Below, piece after piece: positions 1 through 9,320 of a stretch of 62,000 nucleotides of DNA. Numbering within the stretch: position 1 is the stretch's first letter; each line of letters starts with the position of its first letter. The notes beneath the pieces were generated by a model. The model saw nothing but the letters and a program-made list of their open reading frames with translations, did no database searches and was not told the origin of the DNA. Both the position numbers and the translations under genes were made by a program. The stretch spans positions 7,227 through 69,226 of the forward strand of contig NW_019775633.1 in assembly GCF_001039355.2 (NCBI RefSeq). Direction: 5' to 3'. The DNA comes from Lingula anatina. Lineage: Eukaryota > Brachiopoda > Lingulata > Lingulida > Lingulidae.

Positions 1-140
1 TAACCTGCTTGTTCCTTTGGCTGCGCTTCATCTAGTTGTCTTGTTAGCCTTTCGGTCAATATTTTGGTGTAAATCTTGTACAAATTAGAAAGTAGGCAGA
101 TGGGTCTGTAATTCTTGATGTCTTTCCTATATATAGTGTA

Positions 141-1345
141 TAAAAACAATGAACCAAACACCACCAAGAAGCAACTACAGGCCTGATGTAGAATTATAAT
201 AATAATAATAATAAAGGTTTATTGTGTTCTTTGCAATATATAAGACATATATTGAATATTGAAAGTATAAAGATGTAGTATTAAAATAGAGCTTTAAGAT
301 TCTAAATTCTAATTTAAATTATAAAAACAATAATAATGAGGTTAAAAATGGTGATTCGTTATTTTTTTAAAAGCTAAAAGTTCATGGATAGACCTTGATC
401 ATTGACACGTATATAAACAGTATGGAATAAACGTGTTTCTATATATTTTTGTCCGACATTTTGGTAAAACATATCTATAAACATTCCCGAGGTCCTTTTC
501 TATGACACGAGTGTTAGGTAAAAGATGGTTTAATTTATGGGTACATAGTTTTATCTCATTAAATAATTTTTTTGCACAAGTCATTACGCCGAGATTTCAA
601 GGTAGGTAATTCAGTGATGTCCATTGCTTCGTTGTAAGTGAGTTCAGGGTATAAAATATGAAGAGCTCTTTTTTTGGATGTTCTCTAAGGCTTTAGATTG
701 CTGTGCGGTAATTCCAGCATGCCATAGCTGACAAGCATACTCAAGTGTTGGTCTGAAATTGCTTTTATAAATTTGTAAGAGGTCATATCTCGGCACCCCA
801 GCGTGTTTGACCATACATAAGAAATACAGTCTGGATGCAGCTTTAGAGAGAATTTTTTTCTATATGCAAGTCCCATTTCAAATTAAAACTGATATGAACT
901 CCCAGCAGTTTGGCATGTAAAACTTGTTCGATTTTTATACCATCAATTATTGGGTTATCAGGTACAGTTGGGTTTTTACTGAAACAGATAAACAGTTCAA
1001 CAGTTTTTTTTAGGATTATTTTATTTTGTCCATTCATATAGGTTTGAGGCTGCTATGGGAAGTTCAGATTGTGTAGGTTTGGCACCTTGTTCTATTTCCC
1101 TTGGAGATGGTTGGTGAACTGTCTCATAAACTGTAGTGTCATCCACATACTTTACTGCTGGTAAAAAACATTCCATGTCATTTATCATTGTAATGAAAAG
1201 GAGAGGTCCTAATTTTGTACCCTGGGGCACGCCACCATGAATATGGCACCATTGTGACATTACTGAACCACACTTGACCCGTTGTTGTCTATTAAGTAAA
1301 AAGAATTCCCTTTGCCTTTCTTTTTCACAAAGACTATGAAAAAGC
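141..1345 (-). pseudogene. Relic transmembrane exon of an Ig receptor, split by a LINE
   Basis: At 141-195 the sequence matches the intron and exon end that border the transmembrane exons of A (5200-5245) and B (40370-40430). At 1302-1345 it matches the next part of the same exon, the basic stretch after the membrane segment (codons for VKKKGKGNS). The two halves would be contiguous but are separated by a 1.1 kb LINE at 196-1301. The repeat AGAATT at 190-195 and 1302-1307 looks like the target-site duplication. The donor position reads GC rather than GT. No Ig, stalk or tail exon of this copy was found, so I treat it as a dead sixth member. Confidence 0.7.
196..1301 (-). mobile_element. 5'-truncated LINE fragment (reverse transcriptase end)
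   Basis: Read on minus, this holds the distal part of a non-LTR retrotransposon reverse transcriptase in broken frames. In order there are a GVPQGTKLGPLLF segment, a catalytic-box variant YVDDTTVYE (about 1130-1250), LGVHISFNLKWDLHIE (about 860-910) and the typical C-terminal LEYACQLWHAGITAQQSKAL (about 700-770). The tail runs to about 400 and ends in an (ATT)n tract at 196-216, a common kind of LINE 3' end. The endonuclease and 5' half are missing. Frameshifts between the segments make it inactive. A 6-bp duplication, AGAATT, flanks it. Confidence 0.85.
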
Positions 1346-2557
1346 AGAAACAAAGCATTCGGTAGCACCGTGACCTTCCTCAATGTCTATTATTGTGAGA
1401 CTGAACACTACTCACCAATGTGTCAGTAATAGTGTCAGTCCAAGCTTCGCTTATTGAATGTTTTTTTAGACATTTTTTGGTGTCAAACACTTCAAATATC
1501 AGTATTTGTAATTATGATATTCCTGTAAATAAAAACAACCTCTTGATTAGCGTCATGGTGAAAAAAATACATTTTGTGTAATTGTGTTATGATGTCTTCA
1601 CTTTATGCGGCAGTCGAATTTTAGTAGAGTTTGAGGTTAAATTGCGTTGCGTTTGCTAAGGCTTCGAGATAGCAGGTGGGTGCAATCGCACTCGCAAATA
1701 GCCCGGAATCGCCATGCTCGCGCCCGTGCGCAACATAGCGAAGCTTTCGAGATACGGGGCCCTGATCCCTCATTTAACTTTGCTTTAATCTTAACGACCT
1801 GAAGTACACTTAGATAGCCTTGTGGTCCCACTTTATGGTACATACAGCGTGAAGTGCCCGTTAACGACCAGGTGAGTAACTATAATTTGGATCTTGTTTA
1901 AGTCATAAAGTAGAATGGTGTACGCACATGAAGTTACAGCATGTGACGCTGCGCTGTTAGTAACCTTGAAGGAGGGAGTTGGCTACAATGTGCTTATCTC
2001 AAGAGGCTGATAAAGATTGGGCGTCGTAAAATGTTATTGAAGTTATCATTTTGTCATTAAAAACTTCAATCTGCCTCCAGATAGTCGGATAAATAAATGC
2101 TCACTAGCCAGTTTTCAGACTGTTAATTTAACTTGCACAGCGGCTATTTTCAGATTACTTAATTTTTTCATGAATTGGTTAATCATGGTTACACCAAAAT
2201 GAAATACTCTTGCATTATTTGGTAATATTAGATTGTACTAATATCAAAATTCCAAAACAATATGAGTTTCATCCCAACCCCTTTACATGGTGCACTCTAA
2301 GTTCGATGTACGGCTACGACAATGCATTGACAGAAAGATATGGGTTAGTACAAGTACCGCATGAAAAATTGCACGTTTTCTCCTATAGGATAAAGAGGCC
2401 TATTAATAATGAATTACTCTAGATAGGTTTGAATATGATATCCTTGAAGCATTTGGTTTTGCATGGAATTTCAAAATGTCTTTCTTTTCAACCAATTTCT
2501 AATTCTGAAGTTTTTCCCACTATACACAGTGTATAAGAGCAAGAGAGACTGGATTGT

Positions 2558-2609
<52 letters not shown>

Positions 2610-4127
2610 TCTGGAAAAATGCATGTGATATGACCCAGCTGGACGGTGCAATAAAAAATAGAGCCTTTCAGTCGGTTTATATATAATATATATTTGTGGA
2701 AAATGACATAGTATGAAGTACAAAAAGGTTGCACATTAAAGCAGAGTCATAAGTTATAGAAAAGCAATCTCTAAATCAGTTTAAACAAACTTAACAACAT
2801 AAATCTATATTTCTCAAGGCAAAAGAAATAATTATTTGTAATATTCTAACAAAGAGCAACCTCAGAAAAAAAAAACTTATAAACGTAGCAGGTTCCATAT
2901 GTTTAATCATAAAATTATATCAAAATATCACATATAAAGCTGCCGGCATGACAAGTCTAAACATTTCTAGAACTAGAGACATAGATGAAATCAAAATCAC
3001 CTTGAGCATTTGCCCCCTTTTTTAGTAATGGAAAGTGGTTGACTCATGACAAAATACCGTAGTGGTAATCATTGTTGTTTATATATATTTAACGCAGTCA
3101 TTTAATGCAGTCTATCCAGCATATGATAATATCATATTTGATAATCGTGAACTTTTAAAAATATTTTCTACTTCCTTATTTATATTGCTACACGTATCAA
3201 TTTGTATGTTGAGATTTACAAAAAAAATTCAAATTGTCTCAAGATAAAAATTACGACCCATGAAAAACTAAAAGCGAAGCACACGTATATCCCAAGTGAC
3301 TGGTCTTTATTTTTAGCGAGGGATCATCAGTTACATCTTTGATCGACCGAGTTTGTACATAAGGAGTGATATTCGAATATAATTCAGCATGTCAGTCTAT
3401 CGACGTGTTTGTCGTACATTCCCTGTGACCAAGTGACTTTAGATGATCTTGTGACCTTAATGTGATATATGCAGCGTGGAGCACCTGTTATCTTCGCGTT
3501 GCTAGGTTAGTTGCTATGGTTTATATCTTGTTGAAGTTGGTAAATACAGCAATATTTAATATATGCAGATAAACATATGCTAGCAGTTTTTTACCTCAGC
3601 TTGTGTCTAATGTTAAGCGTCAGTAATATTTTATATGGAGTCACAGATAATACACAGTATATATTGCTACATCAGTATATCAGCAAACGGGAACTGAAAT
3701 CTGGTAAATGTGTCCAGGGCGGAGAGTTTTCTAACATCTTTTATCCTGTTTTCGATATAATGTTTATAATAATTGTAAAAACAAAAATAAATAATAAAAT
3801 GGAAAATACAGGGAATTAATGAAATTATTTCCCTAAAATTGTATAAAACCAGCGGTGAATTCTGCTAAGAAATATTGTTTGCTTTTACATAGTTTGTATG
3901 CGTATCCTCTATTTAGAGGACATCGGAAGAGATCTAGTCATTTTATCTACATTGCCTACATATGCATCTATGAAAAATTTGGGAAACACCGCCCGCACGA
4001 TCTAAAAAACGAACATAATAAAACTCAGAGTAAACATTTAGTGTTTTTTTTTTTAGAAAAGTGAAATATGACCAACATAATAAAACTCGGAAAGTCAAGT
4101 AAAAAGCAGAAATGATATATCACTTTC
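1346..4127. other. No gene recognised; small repeats only
   Basis: No Ig, kinase or transposase similarity was found on either strand. A GC-rich patch at about 1640-1765 ends in TACGGGGCCC and resembles the MITE end at 49712-49721. A segment at about 1790-1920 (around CAGCGTGAAGTGCCCGTTA) is imperfectly repeated at about 3425-3560. A pure GA tract lies at 2561-2603. Confidence 0.5.
2561..2603. repeat. (GA)n microsatellite
   Basis: Pure GA dinucleotide run of 43 bases. Confidence 0.98.
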
Positions 4128-4289
4128 CTAGGAGGACATCACAGCTGCGTACTCTACTCGTTCATCGCTGGGATTTACTGTTAACGTTTTTGACTTTGCT
4201 GATCCTGTTCCCTTAGAGCTGGGCAGCTTTGGGTTCTCATGTAGTGTCAAATCGGCATAGTGGAGGTTCTCTACGTTCTTCTCAAGGGG
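4128..4289 (-). CDS. Gene A exon 7, ITIM-bearing tail and stop
   Basis: Begins PLEKNVENLHYADLTLHENP and ends DERVEYAAVMSS before TAG. It contains two ITIM-type tyrosines about 38 residues apart. Damaged copies of this exon end B and C. Confidence 0.88.
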   Translation of the reverse strand, partial: PLEKNVENLHYADLTLHENPKLPSSKGTGSAKSKTLTVNPSDERVEYAAVMSS

Positions 4290-7212
4290 CTGGAATAACC
4301 AAATTCTTATAGTATTAGACCAGCAAAGGCATATCAATTGTCCATAATGTATAGCAGTTTCAACAACAGGAACTCCCATAACAAAATCCAGATCTGTGTT
4401 TGCGTTCGTCTTCCAAAAATTGTGACCAAATGTAAGCCTATTTTTACTCCACGTGCTCAATTATTTTTCATGAAAGTATTAGTAAGAGCCATACTACTTA
4501 CGTTGCTCTTCCTCTTGTCATCTGCATTCTCTGTGCTCTTTTCAAAAGTCTGAAATGAGACCAACAAAGGCGCATCAATCTTAAGTGGTATATAGCAGTT
4601 CCAGTACGAGGTATTTAAATAAAAAACCACAGGCCTTTAGTCCACGTCTGATTTCATAAAATGTAAACGAATATCTGTAAAAACATGTACCAGTATGACG
4701 GATGCTAATACACTTCATCAATTATTTTACATGAAAGCATCAGTCACAGGCATACACTGTATACTTACTTACATTGGTTTTCCTGTAGCTGGATCTCCTC
4801 TCATCGATATCTGATAAAAAGGAGTAAATATCCGCGGGGTCCATTAAACTGTCAGTGGAAATTCATGTTTGATGAAATAATAGCCTGATACACAGCTTGT
4901 TATCCTTATTTAAAACTTACATTTTTACACTTAGTGAAAAGGTCTGTTTTTAAAGGTATTTAACCAATGCTAGTATCGTGTAGGGCCTATGTTGTTTGAA
5001 GTCAGGTGGATATAAAAGACAAGAATTGCGTATTTGTATAACTCAGCAGGGACACCATTGTTACAGATAAATGCATTACGTTCTGAAATAGTAAAATACT
5101 TTTGAAGATATTGAATTAATAATTGAATAATATTTGTAAAAAATATAGTATCCGTTAAGGCTCAACAAAACTTAATGTAAGTGCATATAGTATGTATAAA
5201 AAACAATAAACCTAACATCACTAAGAAGTAGCTACATACCTGAAGTGGAATTCCCTTTGCCTTTCTTTTTTACACAGACCACGGCTACAATGATAGTTAC
5301 CAGCAGCACCCCTCCTCCACCCCCGGCACCAATAGCGATTATTGTTTTCTTGGACAAACCCGAGGGACTCGGAGACTTTTGTTGGACAGTTGGGCTCATT
5401 GTTGGTTCTGGTATAAAAGTAAATATATAAGTGAGTAAAAATAGGATGAATGAAATTGGAACAGATTTATCAACGTTTTTTCATTTAACATTCATATACT
5501 GTTCAGTTTCAACAAAATAAGTATGTAAAAAAACCTATAGGATAACTACTCTTCGGATTTTCTTCCTTTATTTCACAAAAGGCAAAATGAGAGTTTGATC
5601 ATCATGAGGTCAAAACGTAATTTCTGTAAAATTCAACGTTTTCCTTAATCAATCGATCAATCCAAAATATAGACAGAATGACTTTCTATAGAGTAATTTT
5701 TGAGGTCCAAGTTTTTAATTTCGATTCACCCTTGCAATATCGGTAGATGTGGAGGCTGGTAAATTTCAGTAGTTACCATTAACGAAGGAATTTAGAATTC
5801 GAGAACGGAGTGTTTTTTTTTCTAAAACAAATCAATAATATATTTACCAAATACGGTACTGTGAATATAAGTAGTGGTGGAAGCAGTAGTCTGAGCTGTG
5901 GCCTGTGATTCGAGTTCTGTAATCGCAATGAAATTCAAGTGGTCTACCTTAAAACATTAATTTGCGGATTTTTTTTTAGATAAAATTTTCGAAAATGACA
6001 GCAGACATGTAGAAAAGGACATGTATTTTGATTGATATTTCGGATTTCGTAAACTTAAACAATAACTAATAACTTGTGTGTGAAGAGTGATATTTCAGAA
6101 TTATTTGAACAATAAAAACGTATGCAATTTGAATTTCACCAATGTTGGTTTATTGAAATTATCGATCATAAACGGAGTCTCAATATTTTCAAGAAGGCAT
6201 GAATTAAAAATTCACGTCAAAGCTTCGTTAAAATAAAACTGATATTGGGTAACCATACTAAAATATATCTATACACCATGAATTTTTCCATGAGTGAATT
6301 TTGTGGTACTAAAATTAGTGGAAATTCAGTTTATTATTGTAGGTGCATACTCCACTGTAAGTGGAGATTTTAGAGATATTGGCATAAAACGCCATGCAAA
6401 CTAAACATAAGGGCTATAGTATAATCTCGTTGGAAAATTAAAAATCCACCTCGTTAAACTGACAATGTTCCAACGCTCTTCAAATATTTGTCGGTTTAGC
6501 AAAGCAATTCAGTGTGACTTATTCCAAATATCCGTGTATTGGGCAAGTCTAGGCTTCAATTGAATATCTTTTATTAGCGTGTAACAGTTGCCACTTACCT
6601 GAAACAAATACAAGCGTATATGTATTTGGACGTATGGTAACAATCGTCTTACTGATGACGATCGAGCAGGTGTGGTTCCCACTGTCAGTTAATGTCGCAT
6701 TTGGAATAGTCAGTTGAAAATCTTGAGTACCAGCTGGGTTGTACACATTGTCTATGGAAATGTTTCTGTTCACACATTCACTCCCTGTCGTGTTTTGCAA
6801 TGCTACAGAAATAGCACACCACTGGAATCCGTTTCTAAGCCATCTGATATTAAATCCTGCAGACAAGTCTTGATGAACGGTAAGGTTACACCACAGGCAA
6901 AAAGGAAGTCCCGTGCTTACATTTAACACAGGTGGATAATCTCCATTTGGATCATTACACGTTTGACACTGCGCTGAAACGGTAAGGTTTGCATTAGTAA
7001 TTTCGTGCAATGTCGATTAAACACCAATGACCACGATTCCAAATAAATACTGTAGCCATACTGCTACTAGTCGATATGGGTTTTGTCCATTTAATTTTAC
7101 ATATATCCGTTTTTTTTTTCAAGGAACCCACACAATAAAGTTTTGGGAACCACTTATACTCACCAAGGTAACTACCAAACAGTATTAAGATTATAAGTTT
7201 TCCTAGTGCCAT
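4128..7212 (-). CDS. Gene A: Ig-domain receptor with two ITIM motifs (7 exons, complete)
   Basis: Seven exons on minus are 7212-7164, 6973-6599, 5916-5848, 5407-5240, 4810-4773, 4549-4502 and 4289-4128. All have GT donors and AG acceptors with compatible phases. They total 909 nt, giving an open frame of 302 residues plus stop. The order is signal peptide, one V-like Ig domain, Ser/Thr-rich stalk, glycine-rich transmembrane helix, basic juxtamembrane stretch, and a tail with LHYADL and VEYAAV. Both motifs fit the ITIM consensus (S/I/V/L)xYxx(I/V/L), which in vertebrate receptors recruits SH2 phosphatases after phosphorylation. I infer an inhibitory cell-surface receptor. It is the only family member here with an undamaged ITIM tail. 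Its probable partner, D, starts about 300 bp away in the other direction. The ligand is unknown. Confidence 0.85.
4502..4549 (-). CDS. Gene A exon 6, charged tail exon
   Basis: A 48-nt exon in phase 0 coding for TFEKSTENADDKRKSN, followed by GTAAGT. The B copy is at 39719-39672. Confidence 0.85.
4773..4810 (-). CDS. Gene A exon 5, basic juxtamembrane exon
   Basis: A 38-nt exon, phase 1 to 0, coding for DIDERRSSYRKTN. Homologues of identical length lie at 39975-39938 (B), 49332-49295 (E) and 53807-53770 (C). Conserved length and splice sites in four copies support such a short exon. Confidence 0.85.
5240..5407 (-). CDS. Gene A exon 4, transmembrane segment
   Basis: A 168-nt phase 1-1 exon. 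A short extracellular part is followed by AIGAGGGGGVLLVTIIVAVV as the membrane helix and CVKKKGKGNS as a stop-transfer. It is conserved in B (40588-40422) and E (48006-48176). Confidence 0.9.
5848..5916 (-). CDS. Gene A exon 3, Ser/Thr-rich stalk
   Basis: A 69-nt phase 1-1 exon coding for ELESQATAQTTASTTTYIHS and a few more residues, probably O-glycosylated. The same exon, inverted, is at 9241-9309. Confidence 0.85.
6599..6973 (-). CDS. Gene A exon 2, V-like Ig domain
   Basis: A 375-nt phase 1-1 exon with acceptor TTTCAG and donor GTAAGT. Landmarks are LWCNLT (first Cys followed by a sequon), IRWLRNGFQWC (core Trp and an extra Cys), SECVN (partner extra Cys) and DSGNHTC (second canonical Cys). 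It is nearly identical in protein to the plus-strand exons at 8086 and 19989. Confidence 0.9.
7164..7212 (-). CDS. Gene A exon 1, signal peptide
   Basis: Codes for MALGKLIILILFGSYLG and ends in phase 1 at a GTGAGT donor. A lysine followed by a leucine/isoleucine core is a good secretory signal. The start is the only ATG of this exon. Confidence 0.85.
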
Positions 7213-7511
7213 CTCTAACTCGTTGGCTTCTTTTTATCAAACTGTTGTATGATAGCTGTGTCACCCATTTCACTATATTGTTCAAAGTGCAACAGCTACC
7301 ACTAATCTGCATCTAAGCAGAAGATACGATAACCCAGTTTAGTCTCGTGATGAAGTTCTTTATGTTCGGTGATCTTAAAAAGCCAACAATTATGTGGATT
7401 AGATTTGGTGTCCTTTAAATTTTTTGTTTATTTCTAAATTCTTTTGCTCCAAATAAGACTTGTAATTTATAATTGGTGTTTTAAATCATCACAAAAAGCC
7501 TAGAGGAGACT
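7213..7511. promoter_or_regulatory. Shared upstream region between divergent genes A and D
   Basis: This 299-bp gap separates the start codon of A (minus) from the candidate start of D (plus). A bidirectional promoter is inferred from the head-to-head layout alone. I see no convincing TATA box. Confidence 0.4.
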
Positions 7512-7617
7512 ATGCTTCCAAGATCGACACACCAACAGTCTCCTTCCTTAGCTTTTTTTTGCAATTTCATGGTGATACAGCTATTCATGTATTGTGGTCA
7601 TTTTCATACACTAGCTG
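7512..7617 (+). CDS. Candidate gene D exon 1, signal peptide
   Basis: From ATG at 7512 the frame runs open to a strong GTGAGT donor and ends in phase 1, the phase needed for the Ig exon at 8086. The C-terminal half (SLAFFCNFMVIQLFMYCG) is hydrophobic. A later in-frame ATG could be the real start. Support comes from position, phase and hydrophobicity, not homology. Confidence 0.4.
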
Positions 7618-8085
7618 GTGAGTAAAACATTTTGTAAACTTATATTTCATATGTTTGCACAGTATCTTGGAGGTGTCTTCTGTAAAATTATTCTGGAAAA
7701 GAATACACAGGCGCTTAATAATATCCAGGGATTTGATCTATGTAAGAAAAGTATTGCACATTTTAAGAAGGGAAGATGTAACTGCCTTGCCGTAGAATAA
7801 AGAACAAACTGTGAGATGAATTCTATAAATTGCGGTTTATGCTTAGGGATACTTTATTCTAAGAATGATGTAAATACTGTGGAATTATTCTATAGTGTAC
7901 CATGAAATATCGAAAACTGAATGTGTGATGTCTTAAATGCATCGCAAAATACCGCCCACTGGCTTTTCATAACCTCAGCTGACCTGCACACGCGCCCTCA
8001 CTTTTAAATAATACATGTATCCCGACAGTAACAGTTGAGGCTTATTTTACTGAAATTTTGAAGTTGATTATATTCTTTATTTTAG

Positions 8086-8463
8086 TGGTTGGTCAAACAA
8101 GCCATATTGTAAATATGGATGACTTCACCCCTATCTTTAAAATATACACCGGAGATTCTATATTCCTGTGGTGTAACCTTACCGTTCATCAAGACTTGTC
8201 TGCAGGATTGAACATCAGGTGGTTTAGAAACGGATTCCAGTGGTGTGGTACTTCTGTAGCATTGCAAAACTCGACGGGGGGTGAATGTGTGAACAGAAAC
8301 ATTTCCATAGACAATGTGTACAACCCAGCTGGTACTCAAGATTTTCAACTGACTATTCCAAATGCGACATTAACTGACAGTGGAAACCACAGCTGCTCGA
8401 TCGTTATCAGTAGGACGATTGTTACCATACGTCCAAATACATATACGATTGTATATGTTACAG
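8086..8463 (+). CDS. Probable gene D exon, V-like Ig domain
   Basis: A 378-nt phase 1-1 exon with acceptor TTTTAG and donor GTAAGT. It carries LWCNLTVHQDLSAGLNIRWF, FQWC, GECVN and DSGNHSC, matching the Ig exon of A almost residue for residue. The exon is open throughout. Assignment to D is inferred because no other plus-strand transmembrane or tail exon lies before 32.9 kb. Confidence 0.75.
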
Positions 8464-8626
8464 GTAAGTGGCAACTGTTACACGCTTATAAAAGATACAT
8501 GTATTCAGTTGAAGCTGTGACTTGTTACCATACGTCCAAATACATATACGATTGTATATGTTACAGGTAAGTGGCAACTGTTACACGCTTATAAAAGATA
8601 CATGTATTCAGTTGAAGCTGTGACTT
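8421..8626 (+). repeat. 103-bp tandem duplication across the Ig exon donor
   Basis: Bases 8421-8523 repeat at 8524-8626 almost exactly. The unit holds the last 43 bases of the Ig exon, its donor and the start of the intron, so a second donor lies after 8566. As 103 is not a multiple of three, use of the second donor would shift frame. Confidence 0.93.
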
Positions 8627-9240
8627 GCCCTATGCACGAATATTTGGAATAAGTCGTATTGAATGGCTTTGCTAGACCAACAAAAGTTTGAAGAGCGTTG
8701 GGACATTGTCAGTTTAACAAGGTGGATTTATTAATTTTCCAACGAGCTTATATACCTGTTTAGTTTGCATGGCGTTTTGTGGCAAAATCTCCACTTTCTT
8801 CAGTGAATATGTGCTTACAGTGATAAACTGTATTTCCACTAATTTCAGTACCACAAAATTCACATACATTCATGGCAAAATTTATGGTATATAGATATAT
8901 TTTAGTATGGTTACCCAATATAAGTTTGATTTTAATGAAGCTTTGACGTGAATTTTGAATTCATGCCTTCTTGAAAACATTTACACTCCGTTTATGATCG
9001 ATAATTCTAATAAACCAACATTGGTGAAATTCAATTTGCATACGTTTTTATCGTTCAAATAATTCTGAAATATCACTCTTCACATACAAAATTAGTTATT
9101 TTTTAATTTTAAGTCCAAAATATCAGTCAAAATACATGTCCTTTTCTACATATCTGCTGTCATTTTCGAAAATTTTATCTCAAAAAAATCCGCGAATTAG
9201 TTTTTTAAGGTACACCACTCTAATTTCTTTGTGATTATAG

Positions 9241-9309
9241 AACTAGAATCACAGGCCACAGCTCAGATTACTGCTTCCAGCACTACTTATATTCACAGTA
9301 ACGTACTTG
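9241..9309 (+). CDS. Probable gene D stalk exon
   Basis: A 69-nt phase 1-1 exon coding for ELESQATAQITASSTTYIHS and a few more residues, the counterpart of the stalk exon of A. Acceptor is ATTATAG and donor GTAAAT. Confidence 0.7.
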
Positions 9310-9320
9310 GTAAATATATT

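Larger units (their letters stand above)
5480..6973 (-). repeat. Inverted duplicate of the 8.09-9.31 kb Ig-stalk block
   Basis: Exons 2 and 3 of A and the intron between them match, in reverse, the plus-strand Ig exon, intron and stalk exon at 8086-9309. For example, the text around 6130-6260 is the reverse complement of about 8910-9040. The match extends into the flanking intron near 10430-10780. Confidence 0.85.

Noticed and set aside
7618-7800. 60-codon frame as the first exon of D
   Set aside because: It starts in the intron after the better candidate donor at 7617 and has no suitable donor in phase 1.
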